A stretch of 64,000 nucleotides of DNA from an uncultured Hyphomicrobiales bacterium (GCA_903930435.1 CAIYYN010000008.1:124001-188000), one strand, 5' to 3'; counted from the stretch's first letter, positions 29,425-39,009 are shown. Translations and numbers: made by a program. Notes: generated by a model from the sequence alone, not told the origin.

Positions 29425-30171
29425 ATGTCCAGCGAACACGATAACGCCCACGCATTCCTGTCAGCCCTCGGCCGTCCCTTTGCGGCGACCGAGCTGTTTG
29501 ATGCGATCCCGGATACGGTGTTCTTTGTCAAGGATGTCGGCGGGCGCTATGTCGCCGTCAATCAGACGCTGGTTGCCCGCACCGGCAAAACCTCCAAGCG
29601 CGATCTGATCGGACGGACGGCAGCGGATGTGTTTCCAGGCGCGCTTGGTAGCCAGATGGCAGCCCAGGATCGCGCCGTATTACAGGACGGCACCAGCATT
29701 TCAGCGCGGCTGGAATTGCATCTTTATGCCGATGGCTCAGAGGGTTGGTGCCTGACCTGGAAGGAACCGCTGCACGATCGGCAGGGCCGGATCATTGGTC
29801 TGACCGGCATTTCCCGCGATTTGCAGATGGCGGCGAGCGGCAAGTCGGACCTTACCTCGATCTCGCGCGTCATCGATCATATCCACGCCCATCTGACCGA
29901 CCCGATGCCGCTTGCGACGCTCGCGAACCTTGCCGGTCTCACCCAATTCCAGCTGGATCAGCGGATGCGTGGCCTGTTCGGCATTTCGACCGCCCAGTTC
30001 CAGACCCGCGCCCGCATCAACCACGCTTGCAACCTCTTGCGCAGCGGCGCGGGGTCTATCGCGCAGGTCGCCCTCGACTGCGGCTACGGCGACCAGGCCG
30101 CCTTCACCCGTGCCTTCCGCAAGTCGGTGGGGTTGACGCCGTCACAGTATCAGAAACGCGTGGGGGGATGA
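29425..30171 (+). CDS. PAS-AraC family transcriptional regulator
   Basis: A 248-residue regulator with an N-terminal PAS domain (about residues 20-130, with FFVKDVGGRYVAVNQ and the closing GLTGISRDL) and a C-terminal AraC/XylS double helix-turn-helix (about 145-247, with LATLANLAGLTQFQLDQ and VALDCGYGDQAAFTRAF). It is divergent from the DapA-like and epimerase genes with a 122-base gap, so it probably senses a metabolite of that pathway and controls it. The start is the ATG at 29425 with GGGGGA upstream. Confidence 0.88.
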   Translation: MSSEHDNAHAFLSALGRPFAATELFDAIPDTVFFVKDVGGRYVAVNQTLVARTGKTSKRDLIGRTAADVFPGALGSQMAAQDRAVLQDGTSISARLELHLYADGSEGWCLTWKEPLHDRQGRIIGLTGISRDLQMAASGKSDLTSISRVIDHIHAHLTDPMPLATLANLAGLTQFQLDQRMRGLFGISTAQFQTRARINHACNLLRSGAGSIAQVALDCGYGDQAAFTRAFRKSVGLTPSQYQKRVGG

Positions 30172-30337
30172 GGTGAGTGTCAGCTGGGGTCGTCAATACG
30201 CCAGAATATAGCTTAAAGTTACAGATCGAAATTTTGAGACATGGCATCAAAAAAATGGAGTGAATTTACGTATCGCATGGGAAGCCGCAGCTAGCGAGAT
30301 AGGATGATAGTAAATAAACTTAGTGTTAGGGTGCTCA

Positions 30338-30898
30338 ATGATCGACATTCGGCCTTACAATCCTTATTGGGCCTCAGAATATAGCGATATTGCTGCGCAA
30401 ATCAGAGCTGGCCTGGGCGGGATTGCATTAGAAATACATCATATAGGCTCAACCAGTATAAATAATATGCCGGCCAAGGATGTGATTGACGTGCAGATCA
30501 CGGTTACTAATTTGCTCACGCCCATTGACGATATTATGACCCAACTTGGGTATATCCGGGCTCAACCGATTATGGATCATTGTCCAGCTGGAGCCGATAT
30601 CCCAGTTACAGAGTTGAAAAAGAAGCTGTACAAACTGGAGCGCCGACCAGCAAACGTTCATGTGCGCGAGAATGGCCGCCTCAATCAGCAGTTTTCTGTT
30701 CTTTCACGCGATTATCTGCGTGCAAATCAGAGAGTAAGTGCCGCCTATGCGCAAATTAAGATGGCGCTGGCTCAGCGCGCACCATTGGTTGAGGACGGTT
30801 ATTATGAAATAAAGGATCCCGTTTTTGACATTATATTCGCCGGTGCAACTGTTTGGGCGGGCACCGTGGCATGGAAAATGCCTATCTCAGATCTTTGA
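30338..30898 (+). CDS. GrpB family protein (UPF0157)
   Basis: A 186-residue protein with the GrpB signature: IDIRPYNPYW at the start, HIGSTSINNMPAKDVIDVQI, then NVHVRENG and LRDYL-like residues. GrpB belongs to the nucleotidyltransferase fold; its role is not known. Base composition is markedly AT-rich compared with both neighbours, as are its flanks, which suggests recent arrival by transfer. The ATG at 30338 is preferred to the TTG at 30323. Confidence 0.88.
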   Translation: MIDIRPYNPYWASEYSDIAAQIRAGLGGIALEIHHIGSTSINNMPAKDVIDVQITVTNLLTPIDDIMTQLGYIRAQPIMDHCPAGADIPVTELKKKLYKLERRPANVHVRENGRLNQQFSVLSRDYLRANQRVSAAYAQIKMALAQRAPLVEDGYYEIKDPVFDIIFAGATVWAGTVAWKMPISDL

Positions 30899-31114
30899 TC
30901 TTTTTTACAAAGACCGACTAAGTCGAAGAGGCACTTATTAAATCGGATCTTCGTCGTTGCTGGACGGGCGTAACTGTAATTATGCCAGATTAGGAGTTCG
31001 GAGCCATGGTGATCGAATGGCATCGTGTTATCACTCAAGGAGTGTGGATTGCACCCCGCCGCTTCCCCCACTAGGCTTGCGGCACCAAGACTCGCGCACG
31101 AAAGAGAAATTCCC

Positions 31115-32260
31115 ATGTCCACGCTTGCTGATCGCGCTTCCGACTGGTTGTCCACCCGCCATGACGAGATGGAAGCCTTCCTCAAAAAGCTCGTGGATAT
31201 CGACAGCAATTCCTTCGACAAGACGGGCACGGACAACGTCGGCGACGCGATTGCGGAATTTCTGGCGGCTGACGGGATCAGCATAACGCGGATAGCCAAT
31301 GACCGGTTTGGCGATGCGATACGGGCAGAAATTCCGGGGCGCGGGGCCAATGCGCATGTCGTCATGATGGGGCATCGCGATACCGTGTTCCCCAAGGGCA
31401 CGACGACGACGCGCGGCTTCACCAAGGTCGGTACTATCGGCTATGGCCCGGGCGTTGCCGACATGAAGGGCGGGCTGGTCATCAACTGTTTCGTGCTGCG
31501 GGCATTGAAGGCGGCAGGCGGGGCGGATTTTCCGGTCGTGGCGCTGTTCACGTCGGATGAGGAAATCGGGTCTCCGTCCAGCCGCCCGGTGATCGAGGAT
31601 ACGGCGCGGGGTGCGCGGGCTGTGTTCAATTCCGAGCCCGGTCGTGTCAGCGGAAATGTGGTGACGGGTCGCAAGGGCAGCACCACGCTCGATATCAAGG
31701 TCACCGGCAAGGCCGCTCATTCCGGGGCCAATCATGCCGATGGCGCGAGCGCGATTGGCGCACTGGCGGCGAAGATCGTCCGCCTGCATGCGCTCACCGA
31801 TTATGCCTCGGGGATCACGACCAATGTCGGCGTCATCAAGGGCGGCATGACGCATAATACGGTGGCCCCATCGGCGGAGGCGGAACTCGATATCCGCTTT
31901 GTGGAAGTGGCGCAGTTGTCGAAAGTCCTGGCGGATGTGAAAGCCATCCTCGACGCAGATGATGTCCCCGGCACAAGCGCGACGTTTACGCAGGGCTTCC
32001 TGTTCCTGCCGCTGGAGGCCCATATGACGGCGGATCTCTTCAGCCGCTACCAGGAGTCCGCCAAGGCCGAAGGCTTTGCGGTTGGCGGCGAATATACGGG
32101 CGGTGCGTCAGATGCCGGGTTTACGGCGGCGATTGGCGTACCGTCGCTCTGCGGCCTCGGTCCTGTCGGCGGCAAGGCGCATACGGTTGAGGAATTCGTC
32201 AATCTCGATACGCTCGTGCCGCGTGCGCGCGCCATGGCCCGGACGATTGCCGGCATGTGA
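31115..32260 (+). CDS. M20 family metallopeptidase (carboxypeptidase G2 type)
   Basis: A 381-residue cytoplasmic zinc peptidase. Metal ligands are in MMGHRDTVFP (His88), GVADMKGG (Asp116) and the catalytic pair SDEEIGS (Glu149-Glu150), with NSEPGR following; a dimerisation domain lies at about residues 180-290. The family removes C-terminal glutamate or hydrolyses N-acyl amino acids and dipeptides. The start at 31115 places AGAGAAA just upstream; the longer frame from 31025 adds 30 poorly conserved residues. The GntR gene ends only ten bases away on the other strand. Confidence 0.9.
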   Translation: MSTLADRASDWLSTRHDEMEAFLKKLVDIDSNSFDKTGTDNVGDAIAEFLAADGISITRIANDRFGDAIRAEIPGRGANAHVVMMGHRDTVFPKGTTTTRGFTKVGTIGYGPGVADMKGGLVINCFVLRALKAAGGADFPVVALFTSDEEIGSPSSRPVIEDTARGARAVFNSEPGRVSGNVVTGRKGSTTLDIKVTGKAAHSGANHADGASAIGALAAKIVRLHALTDYASGITTNVGVIKGGMTHNTVAPSAEAELDIRFVEVAQLSKVLADVKAILDADDVPGTSATFTQGFLFLPLEAHMTADLFSRYQESAKAEGFAVGGEYTGGASDAGFTAAIGVPSLCGLGPVGGKAHTVEEFVNLDTLVPRARAMARTIAGM

Positions 32261-32270
32261 GGGGCGGTCG

Positions 32271-32993
32271 TCAGGCGGTCTTGCTGGCTTCCACCGTGCT
32301 GTCTTTGGCAGCATTTGCCTCGTAGAGCGCGATGTAGGTCTTCTCTTCCTCATCCATTGCCATGAGCATGGCCTTCACAGCCCGTTCTGCGTCCCGTTCC
32401 ATGTAGGCGTTATAGAAAATCATCAGGAACAAGGCCGCTTCATGAATGCGATGGACTTCACCGAGCAATGAAAGTCGGGCAATCTGGACGTAGTCGAGGT
32501 ATGTCCTGACGGTCTTGGCCAGTCGTTCGTTGTGGACGGCACTCAGCCAGATGGAACGCGTTTCGCTGATGGCCGACAAAAGCTTTCGCGTATCCTTGGC
32601 TGCGATCGCCAACTCGGCCTGTTTATAAACAGCCGTGAGGGAGTGGCGCTGGCAGTCGGTCATGTCCCGCACGGAATTTCGGATCGCGAGCGGCTCGACA
32701 GCGCGACGGACTTCGAAGATCTCGCGAATGTCCTTCGGGGTTATGCGTGTGAGCTCGAAGCCTTGCCCCGTGTTGGTCAGATAGCCTTCATTAGCCAGCC
32801 GCAGGAGTGCTTCGCGAGCTGGCGGGCGTGATGTGCCATATTGCGCGGCAAGAATTGTATCGGATACCTGAAAATTTGACTGGATTTCGCCTCTCTGGAA
32901 ACGACGTCGCATATCTGCATAAATGCGCTCGCCGAGGCTCTCCCGCCGAGACAAATCCGCAAACCGAGCAAACTTTTCAGATAGTTGATCCAT
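32271..32993 (-). CDS. GntR family transcriptional regulator (FCD type)
   Basis: A 240-residue regulator with an N-terminal winged helix (about residues 20-85: IYADMRRRFQRGEI, LAAQYGTSRPPAREALLRLANEGYL) and an all-helical FCD-like sensor domain (about 95-230, with EIFEVRRAVEPLAIR). Such proteins usually repress catabolic genes until they bind a small organic acid. The obvious target is not clear: its convergent neighbour is an M20 peptidase and a palindrome lies 132 bases upstream of its own start. A start at 33032 would add 13 residues but lacks a Shine-Dalgarno. Confidence 0.87.
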   Translation of the reverse strand: MDQLSEKFARFADLSRRESLGERIYADMRRRFQRGEIQSNFQVSDTILAAQYGTSRPPAREALLRLANEGYLTNTGQGFELTRITPKDIREIFEVRRAVEPLAIRNSVRDMTDCQRHSLTAVYKQAELAIAAKDTRKLLSAISETRSIWLSAVHNERLAKTVRTYLDYVQIARLSLLGEVHRIHEAALFLMIFYNAYMERDAERAVKAMLMAMDEEEKTYIALYEANAAKDSTVEASKTA

Positions 32994-33124
32994 GAAGTCT
33001 CTGACAATATAGTCCAAAATAGAACCATACATTTAAAACTGTCGAACTGACAATCCGTATGGCGCGTCTCATGACCGTTTTTCCAAGACCATGTCGTGTA
33101 TATAAATGGGAAAATTTCAACTGT

Positions 33125-33145
33125 ATTTGTCGTAATGCGACAAAT
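33125..33145. promoter_or_regulatory. Perfect palindrome upstream of the GntR gene
   Basis: ATTTGTCG and CGACAAAT are perfect eight-base inverted arms over TAATG. The TTGTC...GACAA core resembles FCD-type GntR operators, so autoregulation is a reasonable reading. It is also about 135 bases upstream of imuA, too far to be the SOS operator. Confidence 0.45.
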
Positions 33146-33246
33146 TATCGCGTTTGCTGGCGATACCTGGCTAATCGTGCTGATCCGCAAGGGTCTGAGA
33201 CGTCTCCATCAATCTGCTTGACGGTCGACGAGCCAGGCATTAAAAA

Positions 33247-33261
33247 GAACAAAATAGGAAC
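33247..33261 (+). promoter_or_regulatory. LexA (SOS) box upstream of imuA
   Basis: GAAC-N7-GAAC, the reverse complement of the alphaproteobacterial LexA site GTTC-N7-GTTC, lies 19 bases before the imuA start. Its position directly in front of an SOS mutagenesis operon makes it a confident call. Confidence 0.85.
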
Positions 33262-33279
33262 ATAAACAGGATTACGCCG

Positions 33280-34167
33280 ATGACCACGCACAGAAGCGTT
33301 TCCTCGCTTGGGACAAGCGATGATGCGATACCGAACCGCGACGGACGACTGGCCGCAGCGCGCAGCATTTTGGCTGAACTCAGCTCTGTTTCGCGGCCTG
33401 AAAGAGAACACTCAGTGAACAATGAGGCTAGCAATCTCGTCTCGCTCGGGATCGATGATCTTGATGCCCATCTGGCGGGCGGTCTGAAGCGGACAGGGGT
33501 GCATGAGGTCTTCGCCAGCGCGATTGGCGATGAGACGGCGGCGACGGGATTTGTTGCAGGGCTCAGCGCCTGTGCGATGCGCGATCGACCCGGTCCCGTG
33601 CTCTGGATCGATACGCTCTTTTCGGCGCAGGAAGATGGCCTTTTATGGCCACCGGGATTGGCAGACTGGGGGATCGCGCCCGACCGCCTGATCCGCGCCA
33701 CTGCGCGCCATCCGCGCGATGCGCTGCGCATGGCTGATGATGCACTCGCCATGTCGGCGCTCGGGGTTGTCGTGCTGGAATTGCGGGGGCCAGCACCCAT
33801 GCTGGACCTGACGGCACTGCGTCGTCTGCATCTGGGCGCGGAAGCCCGTGCCGTGCCGTGCTTTCTGTTGCGCTTTGGCGCGGACCCGATTGCCAGTCCG
33901 GCCCTGACCCGCTGGTCAATTGCGGCTCGTCCGGGTTTCGAGAGGCGTTCCGGTCAGGGGTATCTGGAAAAGCCGAACCGATATCTCCTAGGCCACCCCC
34001 GCTTCGGGGCCGACCTTGCCCGGCATCGTGGTGGCAGTCTTGGGTCATGGCTTCTCGAATGGTGTTCCGATGTCCAGTCGTTTGTTGCTCCCGCCGCCGT
34101 CGCGATTTCTGAGCCTGCAATTCCCCCTGTTCAGCACAGACCGTATCGCCAGACTTTTGCGGCGTGA
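33280..34167 (+). CDS. imuA: ImuA, SOS mutagenesis accessory protein
   Basis: A 295-residue RecA-like protein of the ImuA family, first gene of the DNA-damage-induced mutasome. LGIDDLDAHLAGGLKRTGVHEVF is split around the family start motif, and VLWIDTLFSAQEDGLLWPPGL follows. ImuA works with ImuB to support translesion synthesis by DnaE2. The ATG has AGGA nine bases upstream and the LexA box just before that. Its 3' end overlaps imuB by 98 bases if imuB starts at 34070. Confidence 0.9.
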   Translation: MTTHRSVSSLGTSDDAIPNRDGRLAAARSILAELSSVSRPEREHSVNNEASNLVSLGIDDLDAHLAGGLKRTGVHEVFASAIGDETAATGFVAGLSACAMRDRPGPVLWIDTLFSAQEDGLLWPPGLADWGIAPDRLIRATARHPRDALRMADDALAMSALGVVVLELRGPAPMLDLTALRRLHLGAEARAVPCFLLRFGADPIASPALTRWSIAARPGFERRSGQGYLEKPNRYLLGHPRFGADLARHRGGSLGSWLLEWCSDVQSFVAPAAVAISEPAIPPVQHRPYRQTFAA

Positions 34168-35665
34168 GGCGCGGAAACAGCCGCAGGCCCAGACAATCGA
34201 TCCGGATGCACCCTTTGTCACCGTCGCCAAGGGGCCGCACGGCATGACGCTGATGGCGGCGAATGCGGCAGCGCGAACCCTCGGGATTGTGCCGGGATTG
34301 CGGCTGGCCGATGCGCGCGCCCGCGTGCCGGACATGGCCGTCTTCGATCACCAGCCGGACGCTGATACGAAGGCTATGGAGGCGATTGCCGACTGGTGCG
34401 ACCGGTATACGCCGCTTGTTGCAAGGCATGGCCGACACGGGTTGATCCTCGACATGACTGGCGCGCTGCATCTGTTCGGCGGCGAAAAGGGCCTGCTTGT
34501 CGATGTCCGCAGGCGGCTTGGCGGCATGGGGTTCACGGTTCAGGCCGCGATTGCGTCGCATCCGGCAACGGCGCGTGCGGTAGCGCGCTTCGGGGCAGGC
34601 GGGAGTGTCCCGGAGTCTGATACAGAGACGGTTGTCGCCCAACTGCCGGTCGAAGCGCTAGGGGGACGTGAGACGGTCACAGGGTTGCGCATGGCCGGAC
34701 TGACAACCATCGGCCTGGTCATCGCCCAACCCCGCCACGCACTTGCGGCACGGTTTGGCAAGCCGCTCGTCGATGCACTCGACCGGCTGATGGATCGCGC
34801 CGATCAGCCGATCAGCCCGCGTCGCCCGGTGCCGGATTGCATCGCCGAGCGACCCTTCGCCGAGCCGATGACCAATCCCGATGCCATCGACCAGATCCTC
34901 GCCCAATTGACCGGGGACATCTGCGTCCGGCTTGAGGAGACAGGCGAGGGGGCCCGCCATTTCGAGGCACGCTTCTTCCGCGTCGATGGTGCCGTGCGGT
35001 CGGCCATCGTCAGGACAGGCCAGTCGTTGAATGACGCCGATGTCATCATGCGGTTGATGCGGCTGCGGCTCGAAGCGCTCGGTGACAAGCTGGACCCAGG
35101 CTTCGGCTTTGACCTCATCCGGCTGGAAGCGCATGGACGCAGCCGGTTGCAGCCGGTCGCGCAGTCCTTCCTTGAGGCGGAGACGCGCGAGGCCGATGTT
35201 GCCGCGCTCATCGACCAGCTGTCGATCCGCTATGGTGCGACGGCGATCACGCGTCCTGTCGGCTATAACAGCCACGTCCCGGAGCGAGCTGCGGCCTATG
35301 TTCCGGCACAGGGCTGGCGGGTCGAGGATGCGGGCCATGGCGCGGTCATGCAGACGCGCTTTGCCTCCGAACCACCAAGCCGACCGATCCGTCTGTTCGA
35401 TCCACCGGCTCTCGTCGATGTCATCGCCGAGGTGCCGGATGGTCCGCCGCTGAAATTCCGCTTTCGCCGTGTCTTGCATGAGGTCATCCATGCCGAGGGT
35501 CCGGAACGGATCGCCGGGGAATGGTGGCATGAGCCGGATGCCGCCACGCGCGACTACTTCAAGGTCGAGGATGTCGAAGGGCGGCGGTTCTGGCTCTATC
35601 GCGCCGGTCTTTATGGCGATGAGACCGACCGGCCACGCTGGTTCATGCACGGGCTGTTCGCATGA
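34070..35665 (+). CDS. imuB: ImuB, catalytically inactive Y-family polymerase
   Basis: A 531-residue Y-family polymerase homologue that acts as the hub of the mutasome, linking DnaE2 and the sliding clamp. The usual acidic catalytic residues are missing: the first motif, normally a DxD-like stretch, reads FLSLQFPLFSTDRIARL. The palm/fingers region extends to about residue 240 and a little-finger-like domain follows. I chose the ATG at 34070 since the longer frame from 34016 lies within imuA and adds an unrelated segment. It overlaps dnaE2 by four bases. Confidence 0.9.
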   Translation: MSSRLLLPPPSRFLSLQFPLFSTDRIARLLRREARKQPQAQTIDPDAPFVTVAKGPHGMTLMAANAAARTLGIVPGLRLADARARVPDMAVFDHQPDADTKAMEAIADWCDRYTPLVARHGRHGLILDMTGALHLFGGEKGLLVDVRRRLGGMGFTVQAAIASHPATARAVARFGAGGSVPESDTETVVAQLPVEALGGRETVTGLRMAGLTTIGLVIAQPRHALAARFGKPLVDALDRLMDRADQPISPRRPVPDCIAERPFAEPMTNPDAIDQILAQLTGDICVRLEETGEGARHFEARFFRVDGAVRSAIVRTGQSLNDADVIMRLMRLRLEALGDKLDPGFGFDLIRLEAHGRSRLQPVAQSFLEAETREADVAALIDQLSIRYGATAITRPVGYNSHVPERAAAYVPAQGWRVEDAGHGAVMQTRFASEPPSRPIRLFDPPALVDVIAEVPDGPPLKFRFRRVLHEVIHAEGPERIAGEWWHEPDAATRDYFKVEDVEGRRFWLYRAGLYGDETDRPRWFMHGLFA

Positions 35666-38600
35666 AGCGCGGCGGAGACTCCTATGCCGAGCTGGTCGCG
35701 GCCAGCAATTTCTCATTCCTGCACGGGGCATCGCACCCGGAAGAACTCCTGGAAGCCGCCATTGCCGAAGGACTGGCCGGGATTGGCATCGCCGACCGCA
35801 ACACGCTGGCCGGTGTCGTGCGGGCGCATGCCCATTGGCGCGGCCTGCAAAAGCGAAACGATGAACCTGAACTCGCCGCCGCCGCAAGTCGTTTCCGGCT
35901 CATTGTCGGCGCGCGGCTGGCTTTCACCGATACGGCAACCGAAATCATTGCCTATCCCGAAAGCCGCGTTGCCTGGGGCAATCTCACGCGCTTGCTGACG
36001 CTCGGCAACCGTCGCGCCATCAAGGGCCGGTGTCACCTGACGCTCGCCGATCTCATTGATCATGCCGATGGCTTGCACCTGATCGCCATCGCACCGCGTC
36101 GCCCGGATGGGGATTTTAATGCTGTCATCAGCCGGCTCACGAAGATGCTTGCCGGTCGACTGCATATCGGGCTTGCACTCACCCGCTCGGGCGATGATGC
36201 GCGCCGCCTCCTCATTTTCACGCGATTGGGCCGGGAGCTTGGCTTGCCGCTCATTGCGACGTCCGACGTCATCTATCATACGCCAACGCGCCGTCCGCTT
36301 GCCGATGTGATGACGGCGATCCGTGAAAAGACAACCGTCCGCGAGGCAGGCCATCGGTTGCGGGCCAATGCCGAGCGTCATCTGAAGACACCGGTCGAGA
36401 TGAAGCGCCTGTTCAAGAACGGACCGGAACTCATTTATAATACAATTGATTTTCTGAGCCGAATATCCTTCACGCTTGATGAACTATCCTATCAATACCC
36501 CGATGAACCCGTGCCGCTGGGAACGACGCCGCAGGCGCATCTTGAAGCCATCACCTGGGAGGGCGCGCACGACCGCTATGGTCGCGACATCCCGGCCCAT
36601 GTGCGCGAGACCCTTGCCAAGGAACTCGACCTGATCGCGCAACTCAAGTACGCGCCTTATTTCCTGACTGTGCACGATATCGTCGTCTTTGCCCGCTCGC
36701 GTGGCATCCTGTGCCAGGGGCGCGGATCAGCAGCCAATTCGGCGGTTTGCTTCGTGCTCGGCATTACGGGCGTCGATCCAAACAGCATTGATCTCCTGTT
36801 CGAACGCTTCATTTCGCCCGAGCGCAGCGAACCGCCCGATATCGATGTGGATTTCGAGCACGAACGGCGGGAAGAGGTCATCCAGTATATCTACCAGCGC
36901 TATGGACGACACCGTGCGGCGCTGTGCGCAACGGTGATTTCCTATCGCTCGCGGTCGGCGATCCGCGAAGTCGGCAAGGTCCTGGGCCTCAGCGAAGATG
37001 TGGCGGCAGCGCTGGCAGCAACCGTCTGGGGGTCATCGGGGCAGGCGCTGGCCGACAAGCGCGTGCAACAGGCAGGTCTCGACCCGAACAGTCCGGCGAT
37101 CCGGCAAGCGGTTGACCTCGCAGGTCAATTGATCGGTTTCCCGCGTCATCTCTCGCAGCATGTCGGCGGCTTCATCCTGACACGCGACCGGCTGGACGAG
37201 ACGGTTCCCATCGGGAACGGTGCCATGGATGACCGGACGTTCATCGAATGGGACAAGGACGATATCGACACGCTGGGGATCATGAAGGTCGATATCCTCG
37301 CGCTCGGCATGCTGACCTGTATCCGCAAGGCCTTCGATCTCGTCGAGGCGCATGAAGGCATCCGCCTGACGCTGGCCGATCTGCCGCGCGAGGACCCGGA
37401 AACCTATCGGATGCTCGCGCGCGGCGATAGTCTCGGCGTCTTTCAGGTCGAGAGCCGGGCACAGATGAACATGCTGCCGCGCCTGAAGCCTGCGGCCTTC
37501 TATGATCTCGTGATCGAGGTCGCCATCGTACGCCCCGGACCGATCCAGGGCGATATGGTGCATCCCTATTTGCGCCGCCGACAGGGGCATGAGGCGGTGG
37601 ACTATCCGTCACCCGGACCGGATTTCGGTCCGCCGGATGAGTTGAAACGCGTGCTGGGCAAGACGCTGGGGGTGCCGCTGTTTCAGGAGCAGGCGATGCG
37701 GATCGCAATGGTGGCGGCCAAATTTACAGGTGCCGAGGCCAATCACCTGCGCCGCGCGATGGCGACTTTCCGGCGCACCGGCACGATCCATACGTTTGCC
37801 GCCAAGATGATCGATGGCATGGCCGCACGCGGGTATGACCGGGCATTTGCCGAGCGCTGCTTCAAGCAGATCGAGGGCTTCGGGGAATATGGCTTCCCCG
37901 AAAGTCACGCCGCTGCCTTTGCCCATCTCGTCTATGTCTCGTCTTATCTCAAGCGCCATCACCCCGCCGCCTTCGCCTGCGCGCTGCTGAACTCCCAGCC
38001 GATGGGCTTCTATGCGCCTGCCCAGATCGTCCGTGATGCGCGCGAACATGGCGTCAGCGTGCGCGAAGTTGATGTGAATGCAAGCGATTGGGATAATTCG
38101 CTGGAGTGGGGTGCATCCGACTCCCCTGACGCGGGCCGTAGCCCAACGTCGCTGCCACACACGTGGGGCCTTGATGGTCCGGCCATGCGGATCGGCTTGC
38201 GCCAGATTGACGGGTTTCGGCATGACTGGGGCGATGCGCTGATCGCGGCGCGTGGCGACCGGCCCTATGCCAGCCCGGAAACCCTGATGCGGCGAGCGGA
38301 TCTGCCGAAATCAGCCCTGCAACGGCTTGCCAATGCGGATGCCTTTCGCTCCATGGGGCTGGACCGGCGCGAGGCGGCCTGGGCCGTGCGGCGCTTGCCC
38401 GATGACGAGGCGTTGCCGCTGTTTGCCGCCGCCCGGACGCGGGAATTGGGACAGGAAGCGCCGAGCATGCTGCCGACGATGTCCGCAGCCGAACAGGTGG
38501 CGGCAGATTATCGCACGATCAATCTGTCCTTGAAGGCGCATCCGGTTTCGTTCCTGCGCGCCCATTTTCGCACCCAGCGCGTCATCACCTGTGCGGACCT

Positions 38601-39009
38601 CACGCGATCGCGCAACAATGCGTGGGTGCGGATCGCTGGCGTGGTGCTGGTGCGACAGAAGCCGGGTACGGCCAAGGGCGTCGTCTTCATCACCATCGAG
38701 GATGAAACCGGCATCGCCAATCTCGTCGTCTGGCCGAAAATGCTGGAGAAATTCCGCCGCGAGGTCATGGGCGGACGGCTGGTCGAGGCGCGCGGTCCGA
38801 TCCAGCGAAGCCCGGAAGGCATCATCCACGTCATCGTGCGCGACTTCATCGACCATACCAGGCTGTTGCACGGTCTGGCCGATGGCGAGACGCCGATCCC
38901 GCTCGCGCGTGCCGATGAAATCCGACGCCCCGATGCCCGGTCCGACGTACCGCCGCCGCGTCATCCACGCAATGTCCGAATCCTGCCGAAATCGCGCGAT
39001 TTCCATTGA
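35662..39009 (+). CDS. dnaE2: Error-prone DNA polymerase DnaE2 (ImuC)
   Basis: A 1115-residue C-family polymerase that copies past lesions and makes damage-induced mutations. The N-terminal PHP domain (YAELVAASNFSFLHGASHPE) is followed by the palm with CQGRGSAANSAVCFVLGITG and the catalytic aspartates in PPDIDVDFEHERR (near residue 395). The C-terminal OB-fold is visible at VRIAGVVLVRQKPGTAKGV. It starts at an ATG that overlaps the imuB stop (ATGA). Length and motif order are normal for DnaE2 and shorter than replicative DnaE1. Confidence 0.97.
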   Translation: MKRGGDSYAELVAASNFSFLHGASHPEELLEAAIAEGLAGIGIADRNTLAGVVRAHAHWRGLQKRNDEPELAAAASRFRLIVGARLAFTDTATEIIAYPESRVAWGNLTRLLTLGNRRAIKGRCHLTLADLIDHADGLHLIAIAPRRPDGDFNAVISRLTKMLAGRLHIGLALTRSGDDARRLLIFTRLGRELGLPLIATSDVIYHTPTRRPLADVMTAIREKTTVREAGHRLRANAERHLKTPVEMKRLFKNGPELIYNTIDFLSRISFTLDELSYQYPDEPVPLGTTPQAHLEAITWEGAHDRYGRDIPAHVRETLAKELDLIAQLKYAPYFLTVHDIVVFARSRGILCQGRGSAANSAVCFVLGITGVDPNSIDLLFERFISPERSEPPDIDVDFEHERREEVIQYIYQRYGRHRAALCATVISYRSRSAIREVGKVLGLSEDVAAALAATVWGSSGQALADKRVQQAGLDPNSPAIRQAVDLAGQLIGFPRHLSQHVGGFILTRDRLDETVPIGNGAMDDRTFIEWDKDDIDTLGIMKVDILALGMLTCIRKAFDLVEAHEGIRLTLADLPREDPETYRMLARGDSLGVFQVESRAQMNMLPRLKPAAFYDLVIEVAIVRPGPIQGDMVHPYLRRRQGHEAVDYPSPGPDFGPPDELKRVLGKTLGVPLFQEQAMRIAMVAAKFTGAEANHLRRAMATFRRTGTIHTFAAKMIDGMAARGYDRAFAERCFKQIEGFGEYGFPESHAAAFAHLVYVSSYLKRHHPAAFACALLNSQPMGFYAPAQIVRDAREHGVSVREVDVNASDWDNSLEWGASDSPDAGRSPTSLPHTWGLDGPAMRIGLRQIDGFRHDWGDALIAARGDRPYASPETLMRRADLPKSALQRLANADAFRSMGLDRREAAWAVRRLPDDEALPLFAAARTRELGQEAPSMLPTMSAAEQVAADYRTINLSLKAHPVSFLRAHFRTQRVITCADLTRSRNNAWVRIAGVVLVRQKPGTAKGVVFITIEDETGIANLVVWPKMLEKFRREVMGGRLVEARGPIQRSPEGIIHVIVRDFIDHTRLLHGLADGETPIPLARADEIRRPDARSDVPPPRHPRNVRILPKSRDFH

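Noticed and set aside
31031-32023. 330-codon frame opposite the M20 peptidase
   Set aside because: The peptidase has all metal ligands on the plus strand, so the antisense frame is a shadow.
21973-33145. Shared GACAAAT half-site in the importer gap and the GntR palindrome as proof of one regulon
   Set aside because: The seven-base string also occurs inside coding sequence, so the match carries little weight.
34658-35887. 409-codon frame opposite imuB and dnaE2
   Set aside because: Crosses the junction of two certain genes and has no recognisable motif.
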